Shown: positions 1-6,886, counted from the stretch's first letter. The stretch: DNA of 8,032 nt from Actinomycetota bacterium (GCA_016649525.1 JAENXM010000072.1:1-8032); one strand, 5' to 3'. Notes: generated by a model from the letters alone, not told the origin. Translations and numbers: made by a program.

Positions 1-773
1 CTTTAGTCGCTGAGTTCATGCACGCAAAGTACGACTTCCACAACCTAAAGGTGGCCCTGAAGAGGCTGTACTTCGGTGGTGAGGAAGAGGAGATGATCTC
101 CCGGCTGGGGAGCATCGATCCAGGAGACCTGGAACTCTCTGTTGAGAAGCAAAGGTCGGGGTTCCTGCCGGGGTATATGGAGCGGGCCATCGAGCGAACA
201 CGGGCCTCGAGGGAGCGTTTGGGTGACGATCCGCAGATACTTGATACTGCGATTGAAAGGCTCTTTCTCGAGAGGCGCCTGGAGCTCGCGAGGCGGGAGA
301 AGAGCAGGTTCCTTGTGAGCTTCGCCCGCGCCGCGATTGACGTCGTCAACCTGAAACTTCTCTTGAGGGGCCGCGGGGTAGGCAAGGGGAGAGATTATTT
401 CGTTGAGGCGCTTTGCGAGGGCGGCCGGCTTGGCAAGACGCTGTTGCTCGAGCTTGCGGGCGAATCGCCCGAACGGCTCAACGCGAAGTTGCTCGCGACC
501 CAGTACGGCCGAATGCTCGACAAGGTGCTGGAAGCGGGTGAAGGGAGCGCGGGGCTCTCATCGCTGGACAGGGCATCGGACGAGTTCCTGGTGGAGAAGC
601 TGGGCTCATCGAGGCGGATTGCTGTCGGCCCCGAGCGGATAGTGACATACATGATGGCGCTGGAGAACGAGGTTGCAATGCTGCGCATTGTCTTGATGGG
701 TAAGCTGCACGGGGTCTCGTCGGTGACACTAGAGGCACGGCTCTCTCCGGTTTATTCACGGGGAGGTCCATAG
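1..773 (+). CDS. atpC: V/A-type ATP synthase subunit C (5'-truncated by window edge)
   Basis: This is the C subunit (subunit d in eukaryotic V-ATPase), the funnel-shaped adaptor that couples the D/F rotor shaft to the membrane c-ring. The reading frame is open from base 3 and has no stop before the ATG at 18. About 256 residues are visible against a usual length of roughly 320-350, so the true start probably lies upstream and the ATG at 18 is internal. Family-typical segments are the DFHNLKVALK stretch near the visible start, the alpha-helical LELARREKSRFLVSFAR followed by AIDVVNLKLLLRGR, and the C-terminal MALENEVAMLRIVLMGKLHG. The last of these resembles the family's conserved KENE..NLR.IL.GK ending. 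The stop (TAG 771-773) is 6 bases before the F-subunit ATG, so the two genes are surely co-transcribed. Identity is inferred from these motifs and from gene order. Confidence 0.93.
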   Translation, partial: LVAEFMHAKYDFHNLKVALKRLYFGGEEEEMISRLGSIDPGDLELSVEKQRSGFLPGYMERAIERTRASRERLGDDPQILDTAIERLFLERRLELARREKSRFLVSFARAAIDVVNLKLLLRGRGVGKGRDYFVEALCEGGRLGKTLLLELAGESPERLNAKLLATQYGRMLDKVLEAGEGSAGLSSLDRASDEFLVEKLGSSRRIAVGPERIVTYMMALENEVAMLRIVLMGKLHGVSSVTLEARLSPVYSRGGP

Positions 774-779
774 AAGCGG

Positions 780-1091
780 ATGAAGATCGCGGTAATCGGC
801 GGAAAAACGACAGCGATAGGGTTCAAGGCGCTTGGTCTGGAGACCTTTCCGGTGGTGAAGCCGGCGGATGCCCTGGAGGTTTGGGGGCGGTTGAACCTCG
901 AGGAGTTCGGGATAATCTTTGTAACGGAGCCGATCTACGAAGTCCTCAGGACGGAACTGGAACCCCTCGCCTATGCCAGCCTGCCGGTGGTTTCGGTGAT
1001 ACCCGCTGTGTCGCAGAGCAGGGGGGTCATGAAGGCGGAGTTGAGGAAGCTGGTGGAAAAGGCAGTTGGCACCGAATTGGCCATGCGGTAG
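780..1091 (+). CDS. atpF: V/A-type ATP synthase subunit F
   Basis: This encodes a 103-residue F subunit, a small Rossmann-like protein that binds subunit D in the central rotor stalk and can modulate ATPase activity. The family signature is visible at the N terminus (MKIAVIGGKTTAIGFKALGL) and in the middle, where a hydrophobic strand (GIIFVTEPIYEVL) is followed by LPVVSVIP near residues 69-76. The length matches the family norm of about 100-110. The start is the ATG at 780, with a GGGAGG at 761-766 inside the end of the C gene. The gap of about 13 bases is slightly long, so translational coupling to the C subunit is plausible. The stop is 3 bases before the earliest possible start of subunit A. 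The gene symbol follows archaeal/Thermus V-type usage and does not mean the F-type b subunit. Confidence 0.93.
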   Translation: MKIAVIGGKTTAIGFKALGLETFPVVKPADALEVWGRLNLEEFGIIFVTEPIYEVLRTELEPLAYASLPVVSVIPAVSQSRGVMKAELRKLVEKAVGTELAMR

Positions 1092-1094
1092 AAG

Positions 1095-2978
1095 GTGTGT
1101 CTCAGATTAAAGGGAAAGGCGGCGCTTCCGGTGCAAGAGGTGGGTAAGGAACAGGAAATTCGCGACGGCGGGACTGGCGAAATAGTCAAGGTTTCGGGCC
1201 CGCTGGTGATCGCGCGAGGTCTTCCCTTTCCGAGGATGTACGACCTGGTGAGAGTCGGTCACGAACAATTGATTGGAGAGATCATCCAGTTGCGTGGGGA
1301 TCTGGCCTCCGTTCAGGTATACGAGGAGACGAGCGGCATTGGGCCCGGCGACCCTGTGGTCTCCACAGGAGGAGCGCTCAGCGTGGAGCTCGGTCCCGGT
1401 CTTCTCGGGTCGGTATATGACGGCGTGCAGCGCCCCCTTGACCTGATGCGCGACAAGGTCGGCGACTTCATATCAAGGGGCCTGGAGATGCCGGGGCTCA
1501 ACAGGGAGAGGGCTTGGGAGTTCGAGCCCTCGGTCCGCGTTGGCGACGAGGTGATGGAGGGGGATGTCCTTGGGACGATCCAGGAGACGCCCGTCGTCCA
1601 GCACCGCGTTATGGTTCCTCCGGGCGTGGCGGGTCGAGTTCTGGATGTCAAGGGAGGCAGTCACACGGTAACCGAAACAGTGGTTGTCTTGGAGAAAGAA
1701 GGCGGCGAGCTCGAGATGACGCTTATGCAGCGCTGGCCTGTGCGTCGCCCGCGCCCATACAAGGAAAAGAAGCCACCAAGGGATCCGCTTATCACCGGCC
1801 AGAGGGTTCTGGATACGTTCTTCCCGGTTGCGAAGGGAGGGGCCGCCTGCGTCCCGGGCCCATTTGGCAGCGGCAAGACGGTAATCCAGCACCAGATTGC
1901 CAAGTGGGCCGACGCGGACATTATCCTTTTTATTGGCTGCGGGGAGCGCGGGAACGAGATGACGGAAGTACTGCTCGAGTTCCCGGAGCTGATTGACCCT
2001 TATTCGGGGGAACTCTTGATGAACAGGACGGTTTTAATCGCCAATACGAGCAACATGCCTGTCGCCGCCCGAGAGGCCTCCGTCTATACCGGGATTACTA
2101 TTGCAGAGTACTACAGGGACATGGGCTACAAGGTGGCTCTTCAGGCCGACTCGACCAGCCGCTGGGCGGAGGCCCTCAGGGAAATCAGCGGCAGGCTCGA
2201 GGAAATGCCCGGCGAAGAGGGCTACCCCGCGTATCTGGGAAGCCGTGTTGCGTCCTTTTACGAGAGGGCCGGGCTCGCCATCTGCCTGGGGTCGGACAGA
2301 AGGGAGGGCTCTGTCACGGTAGTGGGCTCGGTATCGCCTCCGGGGGGCGACCTCTCGGAGCCGGTAACCCAGGCTACGCTCAGGGTTGTGAAAGTCTTCT
2401 GGGGCCTGGAGGACAGGCTCGCATATAGGCGGCATTTTCCGGCAATAAACTGGCTTATCAGCTACTCGCTTTACCTCGGCAGGGTTGAGGAGCAGTGGAG
2501 GGAGACGGTCAGTTCCGACTTTCCCAAGTTGAGGTCTGAAGCGATGGCCTTGCTGCAGAGAGAGGCGGAGCTCGAGGAGATCGTCAGGTTGATAGGCGTT
2601 GAAGCGCTTTCCGCCGGGGAGCGCATGATTATGGAGGGCGCGAGGAGTGTCAGGGAGGACTTCCTCCAGCAGAACGCCTACGACCCGGTAGACACTTTCT
2701 CTTCGATCAAAAAGCAGTACCTACTGTTGAAACTGGTTATGTCGTTCTACGAAGAGGGCACGAGGGCCCTCGAGGACGGGGCGCAGCTGCACGATATAGT
2801 CAATCACCCCGTGCGGGGGGATATCGCGCAGGCCAAGTTCATCTCCGAGGAAAACCTGGGTGAGTTTGAGACGATTCAAGCGAAGACGGCTGATTCCATG
2901 CGTGGATTGGTAGAGCGCGCGGCGGAGGAAGTGGGAGAGGACAGGGGGGCTGCAGATATTGCTGCCGAGAATCGATAA
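1095..2978 (+). CDS. atpA: V/A-type ATP synthase catalytic subunit A
   Basis: This is the catalytic A subunit, three copies of which alternate with B in the V1 head and hydrolyse or synthesise ATP. The beta-barrel domain starts at [11 protein letters not shown] (about residues 28-38). The A-specific non-homologous insert follows ([17 protein letters not shown]), then a Walker A GPFGSGKT at 255-262 (K261, T262) and the catalytic-glutamate motif GERGNE with E284. [35 protein letters not shown] and [14 protein letters not shown] are also canonical. The start is uncertain. GTG at 1095 gives 627 residues, but in-frame GTGs at 1131 (after a purine-rich AAAGGGAAAGG, 1108-1118) and 1140 give 615 and 612. 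All leave an N-terminal extension beyond the usual start just before the GxIVKVSGP strand. The C terminus also has an acidic, alanine-rich tail of about 20 residues. All active-site motifs are intact, so it should be functional. Confidence 0.97.
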   Translation: MCLRLKGKAALPVQEVGKEQEIRDGGTGEIVKVSGPLVIARGLPFPRMYDLVRVGHEQLIGEIIQLRGDLASVQVYEETSGIGPGDPVVSTGGALSVELGPGLLGSVYDGVQRPLDLMRDKVGDFISRGLEMPGLNRERAWEFEPSVRVGDEVMEGDVLGTIQETPVVQHRVMVPPGVAGRVLDVKGGSHTVTETVVVLEKEGGELEMTLMQRWPVRRPRPYKEKKPPRDPLITGQRVLDTFFPVAKGGAACVPGPFGSGKTVIQHQIAKWADADIILFIGCGERGNEMTEVLLEFPELIDPYSGELLMNRTVLIANTSNMPVAAREASVYTGITIAEYYRDMGYKVALQADSTSRWAEALREISGRLEEMPGEEGYPAYLGSRVASFYERAGLAICLGSDRREGSVTVVGSVSPPGGDLSEPVTQATLRVVKVFWGLEDRLAYRRHFPAINWLISYSLYLGRVEEQWRETVSSDFPKLRSEAMALLQREAELEEIVRLIGVEALSAGERMIMEGARSVREDFLQQNAYDPVDTFSSIKKQYLLLKLVMSFYEEGTRALEDGAQLHDIVNHPVRGDIAQAKFISEENLGEFETIQAKTADSMRGLVERAAEEVGEDRGAADIAAENR

Positions 2979-3038
2979 GGGACGTGTGGTAGACGTGTTT
3001 TTCGCAGTGCACGACGCGAGGGTTTCTGGAGGGAAAGC

Positions 3039-4409
3039 GTGCTTGTCAAGGAATATCTGACGGTAAGAGAAATAGCGGGCCCCCTGTTGGTTGTCGAGGG
3101 GGTAGAGGGCGCGAAGTACGGTGAACTGGTCGAGGTGGAGTACCCGGACGGCGCCGTCGGTTTGGGCAACGTGCTCGAGGTGTCCGAGGACACGGTCCTG
3201 GTCCAGTCCTTCGAGGAAACCAGGGGGCTGAACATAGGCCAGACACGCATCCGTTTCCGCGGACGGGGGATGGAACTGCCCGTGTCGCGCGACATTGTCG
3301 GGCGTGTTTTCGACGGCCTCGGTAGGCCGATAGACGGGGGCCCGGATATCATCCCGGACAAGCGCATCGACGTGAACGGGAATCCGATTAATCCCATCGC
3401 TAGGGACTACCCAAGTGACTTCATCCAGACAGGCGTTTCAGCGATCGACGGGCTGAATCCGCTGGTCCGCGGCCAGAAGCTCCCGGTGTTCTCCGGTTCC
3501 GGCCTTCCCCACTCGCGCCTTGCGGCGCAAATTGCCAGGCAGGGGCAGGTACTTGCCGGCGAGGAGGAGTTCTCCGTTGTCTTTGCTGCGATGGGTATCA
3601 CTTATGAAGACGCGGATTACTTCACCCGCGAATTTACGAGTACTGCGGCGATCGAGCGTTCCGTGCTGTTCATCAACCTGGCCGACGACCCCGCTGTCGA
3701 GCGGATTGCTACTCCCAAGGTCGCCCTCACGGCCTCGGAGTATCTCGCGTTTGAGCTGGGGATGCACGTACTCGTAATCCTTACCGACATGACGTACTAC
3801 TGCGAGGCGTTGAGAGAAGTCTCCGCCGCCCGCAAGGAGGTGCCCGGCAGGAGGGGATATCCCGGTTACCTCTACACGGACCTTGCTACTATCTATGAGA
3901 GGGCTGGGCGGATAAAGAATGTCAAGGGGTCGATCACCCAGATACCGATACTGACTATGCCGGAGGACGACAAGACCCATCCAATCCCGGATCTCACCGG
4001 ATACATCACGGAGGGCCAGATCATACTCTCACGAGAGCTTTTCCGTCGCGGCATATACCCGCCGATCGACGCACTGCCCTCGCTTTCCAGGCTCAAGGAA
4101 AAAGGAATAGGGGAGGGCAAGACACGTGAGGACCACTCAAACCTCTCAAACCAACTTTTCAGCGCCTATGCGAGAGGGAAAGAGGCGAAGGAACTCGCCG
4201 TGATTCTGGGAGAGGCCGCACTCAGCGAGGAGGACAAGCTTTTCGCCGAGTTCTCCGACAAATTCGAGGAACTTTTTGTCACCCAGGGCGAGTACGAGAA
4301 TCGCAGCATCGAAGAGACCCTGGCGCTCGGCTGGGAACTTCTGAAGATACTCCCAAGACATGAGCTAAAGCGTGTCAAGAGAGAGCAGATTGAGAAGTAC
4401 ATGGATTAG
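3039..4409 (+). CDS. atpB: V/A-type ATP synthase subunit B
   Basis: This is the non-catalytic nucleotide-binding B subunit of the V1 head. It lacks a true P-loop. In its place is the B-specific [18 protein letters not shown], starting at F151 with GSGLPH at 153-158. Other family blocks are the N-terminal [93 protein letters not shown] and [20 protein letters not shown]. The length of 456 residues is normal. The start is a GTG at 3039 with a strong GGAGGG at 3028-3033 and a 5-base gap, and the translated start aligns with the usual B-subunit N terminus. A 60-base spacer separates it from subunit A (2979-3038). That is the longest gap in this operon, yet no obvious terminator or promoter is visible in it. 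Confidence 0.97.
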   Translation: MLVKEYLTVREIAGPLLVVEGVEGAKYGELVEVEYPDGAVGLGNVLEVSEDTVLVQSFEETRGLNIGQTRIRFRGRGMELPVSRDIVGRVFDGLGRPIDGGPDIIPDKRIDVNGNPINPIARDYPSDFIQTGVSAIDGLNPLVRGQKLPVFSGSGLPHSRLAAQIARQGQVLAGEEEFSVVFAAMGITYEDADYFTREFTSTAAIERSVLFINLADDPAVERIATPKVALTASEYLAFELGMHVLVILTDMTYYCEALREVSAARKEVPGRRGYPGYLYTDLATIYERAGRIKNVKGSITQIPILTMPEDDKTHPIPDLTGYITEGQIILSRELFRRGIYPPIDALPSLSRLKEKGIGEGKTREDHSNLSNQLFSAYARGKEAKELAVILGEAALSEEDKLFAEFSDKFEELFVTQGEYENRSIEETLALGWELLKILPRHELKRVKREQIEKYMD

Positions 4410-4423
4410 GTTGTGTTGCTTTA

Positions 4424-5053
4424 ATGGCTGGAATGCTGAAAGTCAACCCGAACCGGATGGAGCTTCTAAAGCTGAGGCGGAGGCTCGTGATAGCACGCCG
4501 CGGACACAAACTTCTGAAGGACAAGTTCGACGAGCTGATGAAGCGGTTCATCGTGTTGATCCGGGAGAGCCGGGAACTGAGGGAAGAAGTCGAAGCAGAT
4601 TTGAACCGTGCCTACGGCGTGTTTGCGCTCGCCCGGTCGGAGACCTCCACGGCCGAGATGGAGGAGGCACTCTCGTTTCCGAAGGCAACCGTAGAACTCG
4701 GCGTCAGGAAGACGAACGTTGTCTCCGTAGCGGTTCCCGAGTTTGACCTGGCAACGAGAGGAGAGTTTGACTGCTACGGCCTCGCGCTTACTCCGACCGA
4801 CTTTGACGAATCCCTGAGGCGTTATCAAGAGGTTCTTCCGCGAATGGTGACTCTTGCCCAGAAGGAGAAGGCCGTTTATCTGCTGGCCGAGGAAATAGAA
4901 AAGACCCGCCGCAGGGTCAACGCACTCGAATATGTGCTTATCCCGCAGCTCGAGGAGACGATACGCTACATCACGATGAAACTGGATGAGTTCGAGCGTG
5001 CTAATCTGACGCGGCTGATGAAGATAAAGGAGATGGTCGCGGAGAGCACCTGA
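4424..5053 (+). CDS. atpD: V/A-type ATP synthase subunit D
   Basis: This encodes the 209-residue D subunit, the central rotor shaft (gamma-subunit counterpart) that turns inside the A3B3 head. The diagnostic N-terminal helix VNPNRMELLKLRRRLVIARRGHKLLKDKFDEL is present at about residues 7-38. The C-terminal helix (EEIEKTRRRVNALEYVLIPQ and on through the end) forms the antiparallel coiled-coil partner, and the RRVNALEYVLIP stretch is highly characteristic. The stop of B is 14 bases upstream. The Shine-Dalgarno is poor for the ATG at 4424. An in-frame ATG at 4433 would give a protein beginning MLKVNPNRMELL, which fits the family equally well, so the exact start is undecided. This is the last gene of the ATPase operon seen here, followed by hairpin repeats and converging genes. 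Confidence 0.95.
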   Translation: MAGMLKVNPNRMELLKLRRRLVIARRGHKLLKDKFDELMKRFIVLIRESRELREEVEADLNRAYGVFALARSETSTAEMEEALSFPKATVELGVRKTNVVSVAVPEFDLATRGEFDCYGLALTPTDFDESLRRYQEVLPRMVTLAQKEKAVYLLAEEIEKTRRRVNALEYVLIPQLEETIRYITMKLDEFERANLTRLMKIKEMVAEST

Positions 5054-5057
5054 TAAT

Positions 5058-5075
5058 GGGGTCACGTCTTGATTC
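5058..5075 (+). repeat. Degenerate single copy of the 31-bp element arm
   Basis: GGGGTCACGTCTTGATTC here matches the outer 18-base part of the left terminal repeat at 6745-6762 (GGGGTCAGGTCTTGAATC) at 16 of 18 positions. It lies 5 bases after the ATPase subunit D stop and about 30 bases before the hairpin repeat at 5106-5167. This is the same order (arm, then hairpins) as in the complete element at 6740-6882. I see no opposite arm on the other side, so this looks like a decayed or one-ended relative. The match is seen directly; the relationship is inferred. Confidence 0.6.
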
Positions 5076-5105
5076 TTGCTTTTCAGATGTGCATAACGGG
5101 CTTTG

Positions 5106-5167
5106 ACTACTAGAAGCCCGGCCTCTCAGGCCGGGACCGGTGAACCGGGCTAAGAGCCCGGTCTAAA
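5106..5167 (+). repeat. Double-hairpin interspersed repeat, copy 1
   Basis: This 62-base unit holds two G+C-rich perfect hairpins. The first is CCCGGCCT-CTC-AGGCCGGG (5117-5135). The second is ACCGGGCT-AAG-AGCCCGGT (5144-5162). It is an inverted copy of 6786-6845, with about 56 of 60 aligned bases identical plus a 2-base gap. The mismatches are confined to the linker between the hairpins, which preserves both stems. It resembles REP/BIME-type bacterial palindromic repeats. It lies between the converging subunit D and anti-sigma genes, where it could also end or stabilise transcripts. Confidence 0.85.
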
Positions 5168-5173
5168 GGTGTC

Positions 5174-5209
5174 GGCCGGGACCGGTGAACCGGGCTAAGA
5201 GCCCGGTCT
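5174..5209 (+). repeat. Partial tandem duplicate of the hairpin repeat, copy 2
   Basis: These 36 bases are identical to 5129-5164 and displaced by 45 bases. They contain half of the first stem (GGCCGGG) plus the whole second hairpin (5189-5207). Exact identity, including the ACCGGTGA linker, points to a recent local duplication rather than independent insertion. Confidence 0.85.
5189..5207 (-). terminator. Possible terminator hairpin after the anti-sigma gene
   Basis: The hairpin ACCGGGCT-AAG-AGCCCGGT has an 8-bp stem and a 3-base loop. It starts 11 bases beyond the anti-sigma stop codon on the - strand. A matching hairpin at 5144-5162 faces the end of the ATPase operon. Neither is followed by a clear T-run, so an efficient intrinsic terminator is not certain. 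Mutual hairpin blocking of two converging transcripts is the likeliest regulatory role. Confidence 0.35.
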
Positions 5210-5218
5210 TGAAACACA

Positions 5219-6088
5219 TCACTTCTGCTCGAGGAAGAATACGACGCCCGAGTCAGGGTTCTGTGAGAACTTGACGGGGTCCATCACCCAGGCCTCGGTA
5301 CGGGTCAGTTTCACGGAGTCACCGCTCCTGGGCGGGCCCGCGAGCAGGATTATCCAGCAGTCCTTTCCCTGGAAACGCGCCCTCTCTACGTAGCACGGCA
5401 GGAGCGTCGGCTCGCCGGACGTTATGTACATGAACATCGCCTCCAGCAAGGGGGCATCCCCACCGAGATTGGCGAAATCCTCGGCCGCCTTCCTGATAAA
5501 TCCCTGATCTAGGTTTATGGCGTCGCTCATCGTGTATGCGTCCGCGAAGTCCTTCTTCACCTGGAGGTTGTCGAACGCGAGGCGGAGGGAATCGGGCGTG
5601 TAGTCGTTAGTGGTGAACTTGATGAGTGGCAAGGGTGCCGCTGCCGGCCCGCCCGTGGACTCCAGCTTCTCTGCTTCGGCGGCGGGGCCAGCAGTATCAG
5701 AGCTCTTGCCGGGCGTGGTCTTGCGGGAGATGCTCTCCTGTTGGGGGCCGCCGCCGGTCCTGAGGCCGACCACCACGACGACCGCGATGAGGACCGCTGC
5801 CACCACGGCTCCGGCGGTAATCACACGCGGTGAGCGGAGCAGCTCCAGCCATGGTCTTTTGCGAGGGGTCGCCTGCCGGAGGGATGCGAGTATGCGGCCC
5901 GAGGTGCCTTCTGGAATCGATACAGGCTCCAGCGGAGAAAGCGCCTCGCGCGAGAACTCGAGCTTCGCGGCAAACGCCGCGCAGTCGGGGCATCCCTCGA
6001 GGTGAGCCTCGACCTCCCTCCCCTGCTTTTCGGGGAGGGTGCCCCCTTCGTATTCAAGTAACGACTTCCTTACTTTGCGACAACGCAT
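5219..6088 (-). CDS. Membrane-anchored zinc-finger (ZAS-type) anti-sigma factor
   Basis: This 289-residue protein is predicted to hold the adjacent ECF sigma factor inactive at the membrane. The N terminus carries C3 and the ZAS motif H29-xxx-C33-xx-C36 (HLEGCPDC), as in zinc-binding anti-sigma domains. A single hydrophobic segment at about 89-109 (VITAGAVVAAVLIAVVVVVGL) places the N terminus in the cytoplasm. A low-complexity Pro/Ala/Ser/Gly linker (about 112-152) leads to an extracytoplasmic domain (about 155-289) that I do not recognise. That domain has two cysteines (C232, C244) and ends in FFLEQK. The ATG at 6086-6088 is preceded by a G-rich GGTGGGGG about 7 bases upstream. The gap to the sigma stop is 34 bases, so the genes form one operon. 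The signal sensed is unknown. The ZAS and membrane assignment is firm; the sensory role of the outer domain is inferred. Confidence 0.88.
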   Translation of the reverse strand: MRCRKVRKSLLEYEGGTLPEKQGREVEAHLEGCPDCAAFAAKLEFSREALSPLEPVSIPEGTSGRILASLRQATPRKRPWLELLRSPRVITAGAVVAAVLIAVVVVVGLRTGGGPQQESISRKTTPGKSSDTAGPAAEAEKLESTGGPAAAPLPLIKFTTNDYTPDSLRLAFDNLQVKKDFADAYTMSDAINLDQGFIRKAAEDFANLGGDAPLLEAMFMYITSGEPTLLPCYVERARFQGKDCWIILLAGPPRSGDSVKLTRTEAWVMDPVKFSQNPDSGVVFFLEQK

Positions 6089-6122
6089 CTTCTAACCCCC
6101 ACCAAACGGTTAGACGGAGGCC

Positions 6123-6725
6123 TCAGCCCCATTGTTCCTTGTACGGCTCGAGAATCTCGGCGAGCTTTACCCGTGCACGGAAAATGCGCGATTTTACTGT
6201 TCCGACGGGAATGTGAAGCATCCGCGAGATCTTATGGTACTCCAGGCCCTCGAGTTCGTGAAGGACAAGCGGGGCCCGCAGGCTCAGGGGAAGTTCAAGC
6301 AGAGCCTCCTGCACGAGCCGCCTTGCCTCTGACGATACTGCATGGGTTTCCGGTTCGCCGTTTTGCTGTGAAAGCGGCACCGGGCTAACCTCGGTTTCAG
6401 GCGTGTCGTCTCCTAGAAGCACCTCTGCGCTTCTCTTCTTCTTTCGAAGGTGGTCCTTCGAGACGTTTATCGCCACGCGGTACAGCCAGGTCGAAAGCGT
6501 TGAGCGGCCCTGGAAGGACCCGATCTTCCGCATCGCTTTCAGGAAGACCTCCTGGCAGATGTCTTCCGCGTCGGTGGCATTGCCCGTCATCCTGTACGCG
6601 AGCGAGAAGACCTGTCCCCGGTGGAGAAGGAATATCTCCTCGAAGGCACCCGGCTCACCCGCCATGGCGCGCCGGGCAAGGGCGGAGTCTTCCTGTATCC
6701 CGTTCTTCCCGTCCCCCGGACTCAT
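6123..6725 (-). CDS. ECF-family RNA polymerase sigma factor (RpoE-like)
   Basis: This 200-residue group 4 sigma factor directs RNA polymerase to a stress or envelope regulon. Region 2 spans about residues 27-95 (FEEIFLLHRGQVFSLAYRM, then the core-binding DAEDICQEVFLKA at 52-64 and STWLYRVAINVSKDHLRKKKR). Region 4 spans about 137-192 (LLELPLSLRAPLVLHELEGL, then the helix-turn-helix KISRMLHIPVGTVKSRIFRAR). An acidic variable linker joins them. The length is typical. The ATG at 6725 gives a family-like N terminus. No Shine-Dalgarno precedes it. Instead a perfect TGnTATAAT lies 7 bases upstream, which suggests a leaderless mRNA. The partner anti-sigma follows directly. The exact ECF subgroup cannot be assigned by eye, and autoregulation is likely but unproven. 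Confidence 0.95.
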   Translation of the reverse strand: MSPGDGKNGIQEDSALARRAMAGEPGAFEEIFLLHRGQVFSLAYRMTGNATDAEDICQEVFLKAMRKIGSFQGRSTLSTWLYRVAINVSKDHLRKKKRSAEVLLGDDTPETEVSPVPLSQQNGEPETHAVSSEARRLVQEALLELPLSLRAPLVLHELEGLEYHKISRMLHIPVGTVKSRIFRARVKLAEILEPYKEQWG

Positions 6726-6732
6726 GGCAGGG

Positions 6733-6741
6733 ATTATATCA
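6733..6741 (-). promoter_or_regulatory. Extended -10 promoter of the sigma/anti-sigma operon
   Basis: On the - strand the sequence reads TGATATAAT, a perfect extended -10 (TG-N-TATAAT). It ends 7 bases before the sigma ATG, so transcription would start at or within a base or two of the start codon and give a leaderless mRNA. No good -35 is visible (TTCAAG with a 16-base spacer is the best), but extended -10 promoters can do without one. The TG is the terminal dinucleotide of the 143-base palindromic element, and ATATAAT is flanking DNA. Confidence 0.45.
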
Positions 6742-6882
6742 GAGGGGGTCAGGTCTTGAATCGTGAATTCAAACGTGGATTATTATTTAGACCGGGCTCT
6801 TAGCCCGGTTCAAAGATCCCGGCCTGAGAGGCCGGGCTTAGTAGTTGATAAGAATTCACGATTCAAGACCTGACCCCCTCTG
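6740..6882. mobile_element. 143-bp MITE-like palindromic element
   Basis: Perfect 31-base terminal inverted repeats occupy 6740-6770 (begins CAGAGGGGGTCAGGTCTTGA) and 6852-6882 (ends CCTGACCCCCTCTG). They enclose an 81-base core holding an inverted copy of the double-hairpin repeat. There is no open reading frame of note inside, so it would be non-autonomous. No clear target-site duplication is visible at the edges. It lies between the divergent sigma and iorA genes, with one end 14 bases from the sigma start codon. The GGGGTCAGGTCTTGA arm and the short palindromic core suggest a REP/BIME or Y1 (RAYT)-mobilised family, which is inference from form alone. Confidence 0.7.
6786..6845 (-). repeat. 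Double-hairpin interspersed repeat, inverted copy
   Basis: This is the reverse-complement counterpart of 5106-5167. Both stems are intact: ACCGGGCT-CTT-AGCCCGGT and CCCGGCCT-GAG-AGGCCGGG. Only the linker (AAAGAT against ACCGGT in the same orientation) and a 2-base indel near the end differ. It forms the core of the 143-base element and, with copy 1, brackets the sigma/anti-sigma operon as an inverted pair. Confidence 0.85.
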
Positions 6883-6886
6883 TTGT

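Noticed and set aside
1473..1996. Open frames of 139 and 160 codons in other frames within subunit A
   Set aside because: They overlap the catalytic core coding sequence including the P-loop region, and no independent motif is visible.
2979..3038. 60-base gap between ATPase subunits A and B as a possible promoter or small gene
   Set aside because: No convincing -35/-10 pair, hairpin or short open frame with a ribosome binding site was seen, apart from the GGAGGG belonging to subunit B.
3489..3512. Missing Walker A in subunit B as a possible inactivating mutation
   Set aside because: FSGSGLPH replacing a P-loop is the normal state of the non-catalytic B subunit family.
4466..5065. 199-residue - strand open frame opposite ATPase subunit D
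   Set aside because: It is a mirror of the subunit D frame, has no domain signature, and the + strand gene is unmistakable.
5129..5209. Two identical 36-base repeats as a minimal CRISPR array
   Set aside because: Only two copies are present with a 9-base spacer, the repeat itself is part of a larger hairpin unit found inverted elsewhere, and no cas gene is nearby.
5610..6216. + strand open frames (5610-6005, 5830-6216) opposite the anti-sigma gene
   Set aside because: Low-complexity Ala/Pro/Arg/Ser translations antisense to a gene with a zinc finger and membrane segment; no ribosome binding site logic supports them.
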